Source: Clostridia bacterium
GTDB taxonomy: Bacteria; Bacillota; Clostridia; Oscillospirales; Acutalibacteraceae
Direction of reading: 5' to 3'
NCBI GenBank assembly: GCA_017517135.1
Contig: JAFXAK010000019.1
Span: 1 to 37,891 of the forward strand
DNA: 37,891 nt
The notes under the pieces were generated by a model. It ran no database searches and was not told the DNA's origin. It was given only the letters and a program-made list of their open reading frames with translations. The first letter of the stretch is position 1. Each line of letters begins with the position of its first letter. Made by a program: the position numbers and the translations under genes. Below are positions 1 through 8,871 of this stretch, piece after piece.

Positions 1-600
1 CATGTGAAGACACAGACTTCGACCATGAATGTGACTATGGCTGTGACAAGGTATACGGCACATGTGAAGACACAGACTTCGACCACGCTTGTGACTACGG
101 TTGTGATAAGGTTTATGGTGATTGCGTAGACGCAGATAATGACCACGACTGTGATTACGGCTGTGACAAGTACTTCGGTACACACGCAGACGAAAACAAG
201 GATCACACTTGTGACTACGGTTGTTCAGTAACAATCGGTGACTGCGAAGATGAAGACAAGGATCACGCTTGTGACTACGGCTGTGATAAGTACTTCGGTG
301 CACACACAGACGAAAACAAGGATCACACTTGTGACTACGGTTGTTCAGTAACAATCGGTGACTGCGAAGATGAAGACAAAGATCACGATTGTGACTACGG
401 CTGTGACAAGTACTTCGGTGCACACACAGACGAAAACAAGGATCACACTTGTGACTACGGTTGTTCAGTAACAATCGGTGACTGCGAAGATGAAGACAAG
501 GATCACGATTGTGACTACGGCTGTGACAAGTACTTCGGTGCACACACAGATTCCGCAGAAGACAATGACCATGTATGTGACTACGGTTGCGGCGTAGTGC
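1..600 (+). repeat. 60-bp tandem coding repeats, with 120-bp superunits
   Basis: Ten consecutive units of about 60 bp encode 20-residue Asp/Cys repeats inside the first gene. From 181 on, two unit types alternate (one ending in CDKYFG, one in CSVTIG), giving a 120-bp superunit. Bases 301-360 and 421-480 are identical, and 361-420 differs from 481-540 at one position, so the latest duplications are recent. The array continues past the left edge, so its full length is unknown. Such arrays are prone to slippage and to assembly collapse. Confidence 0.95.
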
Positions 601-1544
601 TTGAAGAATGCTCCGATAAGACAAACGACGGTGACCACGATTGTGATGTTTGCGGCAAGGAAGATATCACAACTCACACTTACGATTCAGTAGTAACCAA
701 GCCCACATGTACAACCGGCGGTTACACGACCTATACCTGTACAGAATGTTCAGACAGTTATGTAGCAGATGAAACATCCGCTCTCGGTCACGATTTCTCC
801 GTAACTGTAGGCTCAACTGCAGGTGACTGTCAGACTCTCGGTACAACAACATTCAGGTGTTCCCGTTGTACTGAAACAAAGGTTGTTGAAGACTCATTCG
901 GTATGCATGATTATGAAGCAGTTGTAACAGCTCCCACATGTGCTCAGCAGGGTTATACAACATACACATGTTCAATCTGTTCAGCTTCCTATGTTGACGA
1001 TTACACAGATGCAACAGGTGAGCATAAGTTCAATGTATTTGTATCCTCCACAGCAGGCACTTGTCTTGAGGTCGGCACAACAATCTACAAGTGTGAAAAC
1101 TGTGATGCAACAAATGTTGTTGACGGTGCTATAGGCGGACATACAATTACTGTTGAAAAGATAAATGTAATTGAAGCAACATGTACCGTAAACGGTGAGT
1201 ACGACAGAGTTGAGTTCTGTTCAGTCTGCAACACAAATCTTGGCACAAAGCATATCATAACAAATATGGCAGACCATATTTCAGGCGAAGTAGTTGTTGA
1301 GAACGAAAAGCCCGCAACAGCAACCGAAAACGGTTCTTATGAAGAGGTTATATGCTGTGAAGACTGCGGTAAAGAGCTTAGCAGAAAGACAATTGTAACT
1401 CCTGCAACAGGCTCCGATTCGGACGACGATTCAGACCTTAACACAGGCTCAGGCATTAAGCTTTCCTGGTGGGAAAGATTCATTGCATGGCTTTACAAGA
1501 TTTTTGCAACCATCAAGCAGCTTTTCACAGGCGGTATCGGATAA
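1..1544 (+). CDS. Giant cysteine-rich repeat surface protein, 5' end missing
   Basis: The open frame runs in from the left edge (first full codon at base 3) to a TAA at 1542-1544, about 513 codons. The first 200 residues are Asp/Cys-rich 20-residue repeats of the type DENKDHTCDYGC; the spacing of Asp/Asn side chains recalls calcium-binding loops such as thrombospondin type 3, which is inference. Six modules of about 40 residues follow, each with PTC, a CxxC pair and a closing GH. The last module has lost the first Cys (PATATENGSYEE). An Asp/Ser linker (near 1416-1446) precedes a Trp-rich amphipathic tail, KLSWWERFIAWLYKIFATIK, and no LPXTG motif is present. Probably a secreted, cell-surface protein, but the signal peptide is outside the window. 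It is a paralogue of the next gene. No enzymatic domain is visible and the function is unknown. Confidence 0.85.
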   Translation, partial: CEDTDFDHECDYGCDKVYGTCEDTDFDHACDYGCDKVYGDCVDADNDHDCDYGCDKYFGTHADENKDHTCDYGCSVTIGDCEDEDKDHACDYGCDKYFGAHTDENKDHTCDYGCSVTIGDCEDEDKDHDCDYGCDKYFGAHTDENKDHTCDYGCSVTIGDCEDEDKDHDCDYGCDKYFGAHTDSAEDNDHVCDYGCGVVLEECSDKTNDGDHDCDVCGKEDITTHTYDSVVTKPTCTTGGYTTYTCTECSDSYVADETSALGHDFSVTVGSTAGDCQTLGTTTFRCSRCTETKVVEDSFGMHDYEAVVTAPTCAQQGYTTYTCSICSASYVDDYTDATGEHKFNVFVSSTAGTCLEVGTTIYKCENCDATNVVDGAIGGHTITVEKINVIEATCTVNGEYDRVEFCSVCNTNLGTKHIITNMADHISGEVVVENEKPATATENGSYEEVICCEDCGKELSRKTIVTPATGSDSDDDSDLNTGSGIKLSWWERFIAWLYKIFATIKQLFTGGIG

Positions 1545-1585
1545 TCTGTCAGATATCCTTTCAGAAAACCCCATAAATTAAATCA

Positions 1586-1621
1586 ACGGCGTTGTGTCCT
1601 GTGACACAGCGCCGTTATTTT
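1586..1621 (+). terminator. Rho-independent terminator of first surface-protein gene
   Basis: The stem ACGGCG/CGCCGT continues as TGTGTC/GACACA around a 4-base loop, with a T-rich tail (tatttt). It lies 41 bp after the stop codon. The terminator after the second surface gene (8638) has almost the same sequence. Confidence 0.9.
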
Positions 1622-1682
1622 AGGTAATGGGTAATAATGAAAAGTGAAAATGTGAGGAAGACGCGTTGTGTCTTGGATTATA
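1621..1682 (+). repeat. Interspersed repeat with GGAAGACGC-type hairpin, copy 1
   Basis: A 62-bp segment: a run of taggtaat/gtaataatgaaaagtga sequence, then a hairpin AAGACgc...gTGTCTT, then ggattatat. Close relatives lie at 26413-26475 and around 20165-20280. It has no coding signal. Confidence 0.75.
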
Positions 1683-1728
1683 TACACAAAACCAAAGGTC
1701 CGCAGCGAAAATTACCGTCTTCGTCATG

Positions 1729-1866
1729 GTAGGGGACGCTGCTCACAGCGTTCCGCATATGGGGAATTCTAACTTTATACAACCAATTCATTGTGTACAA
1801 AAAACCAATGTGCACAACGGAAATTACCCTCCCCGAAAAACGGAACGCATGGTATGCGTTCCCTAC
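1729..1866. repeat. Inverted pair of palindromic repeats (MITE-like), copy 1
   Basis: Two hairpin units face each other, 1729-1755 (stem GGGACGCTG/CAGCGTTCC) and 1841-1866 (stem GGAACGCAT/ATGCGTTCC), each bounded by GTAGGG or CCCTAC on the outside. The pair spans 138 bp, close to the two other pairs in the window (140 and 144 bp). The intergenic stretch 1545-2043 otherwise shows only repeat debris, including two copies of the phrase gtgtacaa/gtgcacaacg. No gene is supported here. Confidence 0.8.
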
Positions 1867-2043
1867 AAATGCGGAACGCAAATGTCTGCTTTATATATAA
1901 TGTATAATTGCCATATCCGAACAGGCTTTTTGTCCGAAAAAAATGTCCCCGAGAACTGTATATTGTATATAAAAAATCGGGTATCACAAGGCTTTGGTCA
2001 AAATAAACAAAACAAAAAAGGCAAATTTATGTAATACTTTATA

Positions 2044-2079
2044 TTGCATATTGATTTTAATTATTGTATACTGTATATG
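2044..2079 (+). promoter_or_regulatory. Sigma-A-type promoter(s) for the second surface-protein gene
   Basis: TTGCAT (2044-2049) and TATACT (2067-2072) are separated by 17 bp. A second overlapping pair, TTGATT (2051-2056) and TATATG (2074-2079), also has a 17-bp spacer. The leader to the ATG at 2117 would be short, with AAAGGAG at 2101-2107. Confidence 0.65.
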
Positions 2080-2116
2080 TATCTCAGTATCAAAAAATAT
2101 AAAGGAGCATAATATT

Positions 2117-5100
2117 ATGAAAACATTGAAAAAAGCTTTAAGTATTGTTCTCAGCTTTATTATGGTGTTTACCACTCTGGTATTCTTCAATCCCATAAAA
2201 GCTGATGCTGCAATAAAGGCTTCAGACTTTGTCTACGGTACGTATTATTACTATCCCTCTGGCACAAAGTTTATTTCCGACATTAAGATAGCTCAGCAGG
2301 TAGCTGATGAAGCAGGCTGTAAAGATAAGCGAAAAAATGCATCTAACGGTGCAAAAGATGAGCTTATAAACGCCGGCTACACAATTCTTGGTACCTATGA
2401 CATCGGTTCTGATGGTGATGTTCAGATGACCGGTAACCTTACCCAGCGTAAGGACGAGGCTAAGAACTGGACAGCATTTACCTTCCTCGGTTACAAAACA
2501 ACAACCGATATCAATCAGGCTTATACCGGTATCCGTGCAAGACATGATGGATCATCAGCTTCATTCACAGCGGATAGCAGTACCTATACCTGTCTGTCTA
2601 CTTATGACCTTAATAAGAGCATCGGTGGTGACACAATCTATCTTTTCGCAACAAAAGATGAAAAGGCAGGTATGCCCATTTCAGAGCTCAGAATTTACAA
2701 TGCCAATGATGATTGTTCCGGAGGTGCTGCTGCATGGGCAGGCAATGACCGTCTTGTATACAAGGGCAGCAGTTCTGATCCTTCTGACCTTAACAACGGC
2801 ACATCCGACACCAACTATATCTATATTGCATACGGTGACTACGATGTTTTCGAAGCAATCCCCACCGCAACAATGAAGGCTCTCTATGACCAGATCACAA
2901 GATACGAGGGCTATACAGATATCAGCAAGCTTTCACAGGTTGACAGCACTAAGTATAACGCTCTTGTTAGTGCATACAACACAGCAGTAACAACCTATAA
3001 CGCATTTGACAACGATTATAACGCTGCTTCCTACACAAAGGCTCAGGTTGAAAGTGCAACAACAACTCTTAAAAATGCATTTGAAGCATTCGTAGTTACT
3101 CCTGACTACTCAGCTCTTAATGCAAAGGTAGCAGAAGCTAACCCCTATCTTGCAGATACATCTCTTTACACAGTTTCAACTGCTGCAGCTCTTTCCAATG
3201 CTGTTACTGCAGGTACATTAACTGCTAAGACCTTCGAGCTTAAGAACTATACCACAGCTCAGGCTTTCATTGATGCATATACTGCTGAACAGAATAAAAT
3301 CAATGCAAGCATTCAGCCCATTGAAGATGCAATGCAGGCTCTTGCAACACAGATAATCTTTGACACATCAACCAACGGCGGTGAAAACAATGTTTCACCC
3401 CTCACAGTTACCGTTGGTAAAAACACAAGCGTTACAGTTAATCTTTCTTCCTACACAGGCAAGAAAACAAACTATGACTTCTTAGGCTGGAGCACGGATC
3501 CCGATGCAACAACAGGTTCAACAGCCTCCGTAACAGTTCCCCTTGCAACAACCTTCTATGCAATCTTTGCAATCAGCAAGTATACTCTTGCTCTTGACGG
3601 CAACGGTGCAACAGAGGGCTCCTACACACCCTCAGAACACGAATTCGGTGCAGACCTCACATTCCCCACAGGTATGTTCAAGAAGACCGGTTACCGAGTT
3701 CTCGGTTGGTCAACAGATAAGAATGCAACAAGTGCAACATATGCAAACGGTGCAACTGTTGACGGCGGTATTCCGGGCCTTGCAAGCGGAGCAACAGCAA
3801 CCTTCTATGTTGTATGGACTCCCATTAAGTATAAAGTTGAATTCAACGGCAACGGCGCAGAAGGCTCAATGTCAACAAAGACATACACCTATGACACCGC
3901 TTATGATCTCCCCGAAAACACCTTCACAAAGGAAGGCGGTATATTCAAGGGTTGGTCAACAAATCCCGATGCAACCGAAGCTGAATATACAGACGGTCAG
4001 CAGATTATTAATCTCTCCGCAACAAATAACAGCACAATCACTCTCTATGCAGTATGGGATATCGCTAAGTACACAGTTGCATATAAGGGCAACGGTGCAG
4101 ACGAAGGTGCAGATTATTCCGAAACACACGATGTTTCCGACAGCTTCACTCTTCCCACAGAAGATACCTTCAAGAAGACCGGCTACACACTTGTCGGTTG
4201 GGCAACATCAGTAAATGCAACCGAAGCTGAATATGAAGCAGGTGCAACTGTTAAGAATCTCACAGAAACAAACGGTGCAACAGTTACTCTCTATGCAGTT
4301 TGGGAAAAGGCTGTTTACACAGTAACATTCGTATTCGCAAACAATATGAAGACAGTTGCCACATACGGCTACGGTGACACAGTTGTTATCCCCGCAAATT
4401 CAGCAGATAATTACGATGACAATAATCACTATACATACTCCTGGCCCACAGTTGCAACAACTGCAACCGCAAGTGTAACTTATAACGAAATCAAGACAGG
4501 CGAAGCTCATGATTTGTCTCTTTCCGAAAGATTGGCTCCCACCTGTTCAGTAACAGGTTATGAAAAGTATGTCTGTGATTGCGGATATGAACAGACAATT
4601 GAGCTTGAAGAAGCAGGCCACGATTACGAAGCATCAGTAACATATCCCACCTGTACTCAGGGCGGTTACACAACCTACACCTGCTCCAAGCCGGATTGTG
4701 ATAAGGGCAAGAACTACACCTATATCGGTGATATAGTACCCGCTCTCGGTCACTCACCCAAGGCAGCAGTTAAAGAAAATATAACACCCGAAGATTGCGG
4801 TAACGACGGTTATTATGAAGATGTTGTATACTGTTCAGTATGCGGCGAAGAACTCAGCAGAACCCCCGTTGTTGTTCCCGCAACAGGCAACCACAGCTAC
4901 AATGCAACACAGGTACAGGCTACCTGTACAGAACCCGGCGGTACAAAGTATGAATGTTCTGTCTGCGGTGATGTATATTATGATGTAACCGAACAGCCTC
5001 TCGGCCACAATTGGGCTGCAACAACATACAGCTTTGCAGAAGACGGTAAGTCCTGTACAGCAGAAAGAGTATGTCAGAGAGAAGGCTGCGGTCTTGTAGA

Positions 5101-8100
5101 AACAGCAGAAGCTGAAATCACATCAGAAGAAACCACTGCTCCCACATGTACAGTTGACGGTTGGACAACATACACAGCCACCTTTGATGTTGACTGGGCA
5201 AAAGTTCAGACCAAGACTGTTCAGGATATTCCCGCACTCGGCCACTCATGGCATGAAACAACCTATAAGTTCGCTTCCGACGGCAGCACCTGCACAGCTA
5301 CAAGAATCTGTAAAACAGATGCTTCTCATGTAGAAAAAGCAGAAGCTGATGTAGAAGCTGTTGTTAAGACAGCCGCAACCTGTACAACAAAGGGTTGGAC
5401 AACATACACAGCTACCTTTGAAGAAGATTGGGCTGAAACTCAGGTTCTTGAGCTTGAGGATATCGCAGCTCTCGGTCACACAAAGGCAGAAGCAGTTCAG
5501 GAAAACTATAAAGCTCCCACATGTACAGAAAAGGGCTCCTATGAATCAGTAGTATACTGTTCTGTATGTAATGTTCAGATCAGCAGAAAGCTCGTATCCG
5601 TTGCAAGACTCGGTCACGACTGGGGCGAAGCAACATATACCTTTGCAGAAGACGGCAGTGCTTGCACAGCAACAAGAGTTTGTAAGACTGATGCAACTCA
5701 TGTTGAAACTCTCGAAGCTACAATCACCTCCGAAGTTACAAAGGCTCCCTCCTGTGACACCACAGGTGACACAACCTACACAGCACACTTCTATGCTTCC
5801 TGGACAGAAAATCAGACTCTCACAGTAGTAGGCAATGTTCCCGCTGCAGGTCACAAGGAAGACAGATTTACAAAGGAAAATGAAGTTCCCGCAACCTGTA
5901 ACACACCCGGTTCCTATACAAAGGTTATCAACTGTATGGTCTGCGGTGAAGAAATTAGCAGAACAGAAGTAACAGTTCCCGCAACAGGCGACCACAACGA
6001 AGGCTACACAGAAAGAGTACAGTTAACAGTTCCCACTTGCGGTGATGACGGTGCATATAAGTTGGTTGTTTACTGTACAGAATGCGGTGAAGTAGTAAGC
6101 AGCAAGGAATATGTAGATCCCGCAACAGGCAAGCACACACCCGGTGAAGTAAAGGTTGAAAACGCAACTGATCCCGCTTGCGGTGTTGAAGGCTCATACG
6201 ACAATGTTGTTTATTGTACAGTATGTAACGATGAACTCAGCAGAGAAACAATAACAATCCCCGCAACACAGAACCATGTTCCCGTTGACGAAGGTGTTGT
6301 AACACCTCCCACATGTACTGAAGACGGTTACACAACTCTTACCTGTTCAGTATGTACTTCTGAATACAAGGTTGATATCGTTCCCGCAACAGGTCACACA
6401 GAAGGTGCAGTAGTTGTTGAAAACGAAGTTGATGCAACATGCTCCGCAGAAGGCTCATATGACAATGTTGTTTATTGTACAGTATGTGATACAGAACTCA
6501 GCCGTGAAACAGTAACAGTTGAGAAGCTTCCTCACACAGAAGAAGCTGTTGCAGGCTACGCTCCCACATGTACTGAAACAGGTCTCACAGACGGCATTAA
6601 GTGTTCAGTCTGCGACGAAATTATCTTAGCTCAGGAAGTAATTTCCGCAACAGGTCACACAGAGGGCGAAGTTAAGGTAGAAAACAATGTAGCTCCCACA
6701 TGTACAGAAGACGGCTCATATGATGAGGTTGTTTACTGTTCAGTATGTGATACAGAACTCAGCAGAAACACAGTAGTTGTTGAAGCAACAGGCCATACTG
6801 AGGGCGAAGTTAAGGTAGAAAACAATGTAGATCCCACATGTACAGTTAACGGTTCTTATGACAATGTAATATACTGTTCAGTATGTACAGTTGAAATCAG
6901 CAGAGAAAAGGTAGAAGTTTCTGCAACAGGCCACAGCTATGTAGCTGTTGGCACAGTAGATCCCACATGTACAGTTGACGGTTACACAACCTACACCTGT
7001 TCAGTTTGTGCTGATTCCTACGAAGCAGATATCGTTCCCGCTCTCGGTCACTCCTTCACAAACTACACATCAAATAACGATGCAGCTTGTGAAAAGGATG
7101 CAACAGAAACCGCAGAGTGCGACCGCTGCGATGCAACAGACACAAGAACTGTTGAAGGCACAGCTCTCGAGCATATCTTTGAAACATATGTATCAGACGA
7201 TAACGCAACCTGTCTTGAAGACGGCACAAAGACTTCCGTATGTAAGCTTTGTAACACAGCAACCCACACAGTAACAGAAGAAGGCACAGCAAAGGGCCAC
7301 ATCTTTGAAAACTATGTAGCAGACGGCAATGCAACCTGTATTGCAGACGGCACAAAGACATCTAAGTGCAGCCGTTGTGATGTAACCTTCACAGCTCCCG
7401 ATAAGGATTCAGCTCTCGGTCACGACTTCACAAGCTACATTTATGACGGTAATGCAACCTGTACAAAGAACGGCACAGAAACCTCCAAGTGTACCCGTTG
7501 TTCTGTTAAGTTCACAAGAGCAGCTGTAGGCACAGCTCTCGGCCACGACTACACAGTAGAAGTAGGCACAACAGCAGGCGACTGTAAGCATCCCGCAACC
7601 ACAACATACAAGTGCGAACGCTGCGATTCAACAAAAGTGGTTGAAGGCGCACTCGGCGAATGTGTTGTTGTTGAGGTTAAGGAATACACAGTAGAGCCCA
7701 CTTGCTCTGCAGCAGGTAAGTATGACCTTGTAAAGGTTTGCGAAGTCTGCGGTGAAGAAAAGAGCCGTACAGAGGATATCGATGCTCCCGCTCTTGACCA
7801 CAATTATGTATTCATCAGCTCCAAGGAAGGTACTTGTGTAACTAAGTACACACTCAACTACAAGTGCTCAATGTGTGATGATATTAAGGTTGAAATCGGT
7901 GACCAGTTCGGTAACCACTCACCCAAGGCTTCCAAGCAGGAAAATGTTAAGCTTCCCACATGTTCACAGGACGGTTCCTATGATATGGTAACCCGTTGCA
8001 GATACTGTAACGAAGTTCTCCACACAACAAGCTACACAGTTCCCGCAACAGGCCACAGCTTCACAGTTAAGGTTGACAGAACAGCCGGTGACTGCCAGAC

Positions 8101-8602
8101 AGTTTCCTCAACAACCTATAAGTGTCAGTATTGTACTGAAACACAGGTAATTGAAGGTCAGCTCGGCACACATAAGAAGGCTGAAAGACAGGAAAATATA
8201 GTTGCTGCAACTTGCGCTACAAGAGGTTCTTATGATAAGGTTACATACTGTACAGTTTGTAACGAAGAGCTCAGCAGAAAGACAGAAACCACTTCTAAGC
8301 TCAAGCATGCTTCAACCGAGATAAGAATTGAAAACGAAATTCCTGCAACAACAACTACAACAGGTTCATATGAAGAGGTTGTATTCTGTGAAGATTGTAA
8401 CACAGAATTGAGCAGAGTAACCGTAACAATTCCTGTAATAAGCAATGGCTCCAACTCAGGCTCCAACTCCGGTTCAAGCTCCGGCTCCGATTCAGGCTCC
8501 GACTCAGGCTCGAACTCAGGCTCAAGCTCAACCGGTAAGCTCTCCATCTGGGAAAAGCTCATAGCATTCTTCCGTTCCTTGCTCAGCATTTTCGGCTTAT
8601 AA
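2117..8602 (+). CDS. Giant secreted modular protein: beta-prism-like domain, InlB B-repeats, about 31 Cys3-His modules
   Basis: The start is ATG 2117, which follows AAAGGAG and opens a signal peptide (MKTLKKALSIVLSFIMVF...ADA); an in-frame ATG at 1994 has neither. The product is 2161 residues. Residues about 32-240 contain two blocks (LGYKTTTDINQA and YDLNKSIGGDTIYLFATKD) that resemble the repeats of MABP/beta-prism domains. Residues about 250-340 look like a FIVAR-type helical segment. Residues about 413-795 hold three full and two partial InlB B-repeats (Flg_new), with motifs such as GNGA, GWST and TLYAVW. From about 798 to 2105 there are about 31 modules with PTC, CxxC and GH; some (5060-5830) are replaced by a variant with TATF...DW lacking CxxC. 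The last module has no first Cys. A Ser/Gly/Asp linker (8446-8532) precedes the tail KLSIWEKLIAFFRSLLSIFG. There is no LPXTG or dockerin. Likely a cell-surface adhesin or structural protein; function is inferred only. Confidence 0.9.
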   Translation: MKTLKKALSIVLSFIMVFTTLVFFNPIKADAAIKASDFVYGTYYYYPSGTKFISDIKIAQQVADEAGCKDKRKNASNGAKDELINAGYTILGTYDIGSDGDVQMTGNLTQRKDEAKNWTAFTFLGYKTTTDINQAYTGIRARHDGSSASFTADSSTYTCLSTYDLNKSIGGDTIYLFATKDEKAGMPISELRIYNANDDCSGGAAAWAGNDRLVYKGSSSDPSDLNNGTSDTNYIYIAYGDYDVFEAIPTATMKALYDQITRYEGYTDISKLSQVDSTKYNALVSAYNTAVTTYNAFDNDYNAASYTKAQVESATTTLKNAFEAFVVTPDYSALNAKVAEANPYLADTSLYTVSTAAALSNAVTAGTLTAKTFELKNYTTAQAFIDAYTAEQNKINASIQPIEDAMQALATQIIFDTSTNGGENNVSPLTVTVGKNTSVTVNLSSYTGKKTNYDFLGWSTDPDATTGSTASVTVPLATTFYAIFAISKYTLALDGNGATEGSYTPSEHEFGADLTFPTGMFKKTGYRVLGWSTDKNATSATYANGATVDGGIPGLASGATATFYVVWTPIKYKVEFNGNGAEGSMSTKTYTYDTAYDLPENTFTKEGGIFKGWSTNPDATEAEYTDGQQIINLSATNNSTITLYAVWDIAKYTVAYKGNGADEGADYSETHDVSDSFTLPTEDTFKKTGYTLVGWATSVNATEAEYEAGATVKNLTETNGATVTLYAVWEKAVYTVTFVFANNMKTVATYGYGDTVVIPANSADNYDDNNHYTYSWPTVATTATASVTYNEIKTGEAHDLSLSERLAPTCSVTGYEKYVCDCGYEQTIELEEAGHDYEASVTYPTCTQGGYTTYTCSKPDCDKGKNYTYIGDIVPALGHSPKAAVKENITPEDCGNDGYYEDVVYCSVCGEELSRTPVVVPATGNHSYNATQVQATCTEPGGTKYECSVCGDVYYDVTEQPLGHNWAATTYSFAEDGKSCTAERVCQREGCGLVETAEAEITSEETTAPTCTVDGWTTYTATFDVDWAKVQTKTVQDIPALGHSWHETTYKFASDGSTCTATRICKTDASHVEKAEADVEAVVKTAATCTTKGWTTYTATFEEDWAETQVLELEDIAALGHTKAEAVQENYKAPTCTEKGSYESVVYCSVCNVQISRKLVSVARLGHDWGEATYTFAEDGSACTATRVCKTDATHVETLEATITSEVTKAPSCDTTGDTTYTAHFYASWTENQTLTVVGNVPAAGHKEDRFTKENEVPATCNTPGSYTKVINCMVCGEEISRTEVTVPATGDHNEGYTERVQLTVPTCGDDGAYKLVVYCTECGEVVSSKEYVDPATGKHTPGEVKVENATDPACGVEGSYDNVVYCTVCNDELSRETITIPATQNHVPVDEGVVTPPTCTEDGYTTLTCSVCTSEYKVDIVPATGHTEGAVVVENEVDATCSAEGSYDNVVYCTVCDTELSRETVTVEKLPHTEEAVAGYAPTCTETGLTDGIKCSVCDEIILAQEVISATGHTEGEVKVENNVAPTCTEDGSYDEVVYCSVCDTELSRNTVVVEATGHTEGEVKVENNVDPTCTVNGSYDNVIYCSVCTVEISREKVEVSATGHSYVAVGTVDPTCTVDGYTTYTCSVCADSYEADIVPALGHSFTNYTSNNDAACEKDATETAECDRCDATDTRTVEGTALEHIFETYVSDDNATCLEDGTKTSVCKLCNTATHTVTEEGTAKGHIFENYVADGNATCIADGTKTSKCSRCDVTFTAPDKDSALGHDFTSYIYDGNATCTKNGTETSKCTRCSVKFTRAAVGTALGHDYTVEVGTTAGDCKHPATTTYKCERCDSTKVVEGALGECVVVEVKEYTVEPTCSAAGKYDLVKVCEVCGEEKSRTEDIDAPALDHNYVFISSKEGTCVTKYTLNYKCSMCDDIKVEIGDQFGNHSPKASKQENVKLPTCSQDGSYDMVTRCRYCNEVLHTTSYTVPATGHSFTVKVDRTAGDCQTVSSTTYKCQYCTETQVIEGQLGTHKKAERQENIVAATCATRGSYDKVTYCTVCNEELSRKTETTSKLKHASTEIRIENEIPATTTTTGSYEEVVFCEDCNTELSRVTVTIPVISNGSNSGSNSGSSSGSDSGSDSGSNSGSSSTGKLSIWEKLIAFFRSLLSIFGL

Positions 8603-8637
8603 TCGAACGGTTAAAAAGAATACTGATTAATTAATCA

Positions 8638-8670
8638 ACGGCGTTGTGCATTTGCACAGCGCCGTTTTTC
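8638..8670 (+). terminator. Terminator of second surface-protein gene
   Basis: The stem ACGGCG..TGTGCA/TGCACA..CGCCGT with a short loop is followed by TTTTT. The outer stem and the preceding aatcaacggcg are shared with the terminator at 1586, which supports tandem duplication including the 3' flank. Confidence 0.92.
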
Positions 8671-8690
8671 CGTTCTCCTCAAATTTCCGT

Positions 8691-8800
8691 CCCCTACCGT
8701 GACGAAGACGCAACCGTCTGCGAAGCAATTTATTGTGTGCAAAAAAACAAATGCACACAACGAAAATAACCTTCCCCGTAAAACTACAATCCGCAACCTT
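8691..8800 (-). repeat. Interspersed repeat fragment, inverted orientation
   Basis: Bases from about 8691 match, in reverse orientation, the module seen at 16432 (caataaattggctcgcagacggttgcg) and the border sequence CGTCTTCGTCA(T)GGTAG that flanks the palindromic repeats. A gtgtgcaaa/tgcacacaacg phrase like that at 1794-1819 is also present. No gene is supported between 8603 and 9080. Confidence 0.6.
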
Positions 8801-8830
8801 AATTTTGCTACAAAAACCTTTGGTTTCATC

Positions 8831-8871
8831 AAAAAAATGCACTCTCCGTTTTTCGGAAAGTGCATTTTTTT
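8831..8871. terminator. Bidirectional terminator
   Basis: The 13-bp arms AAAAAAATGCACT and AGTGCATTTTTTT, with an inner TCCG/CGGA, give a T-run on both strands. It would stop leftward transcription from the small Cys-rich gene and any read-through from the surface-protein gene. Confidence 0.85.

Noticed and set aside
1666-2034. A 122-codon open frame between the two giant genes
   Set aside because: It spans the palindromic repeat pair, has no RBS, and its translation follows the repeat sequence; judged non-coding.
1994-2116. Upstream in-frame start of the second giant protein
   Set aside because: No RBS, and it would bury the signal peptide and the promoter inside the gene.
5546-5995. Minus-strand open frames of up to 149 codons within the giant gene (also 8230-8589)
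   Set aside because: They arise from repetitive composition of the coding strand and have no RBS or start context.
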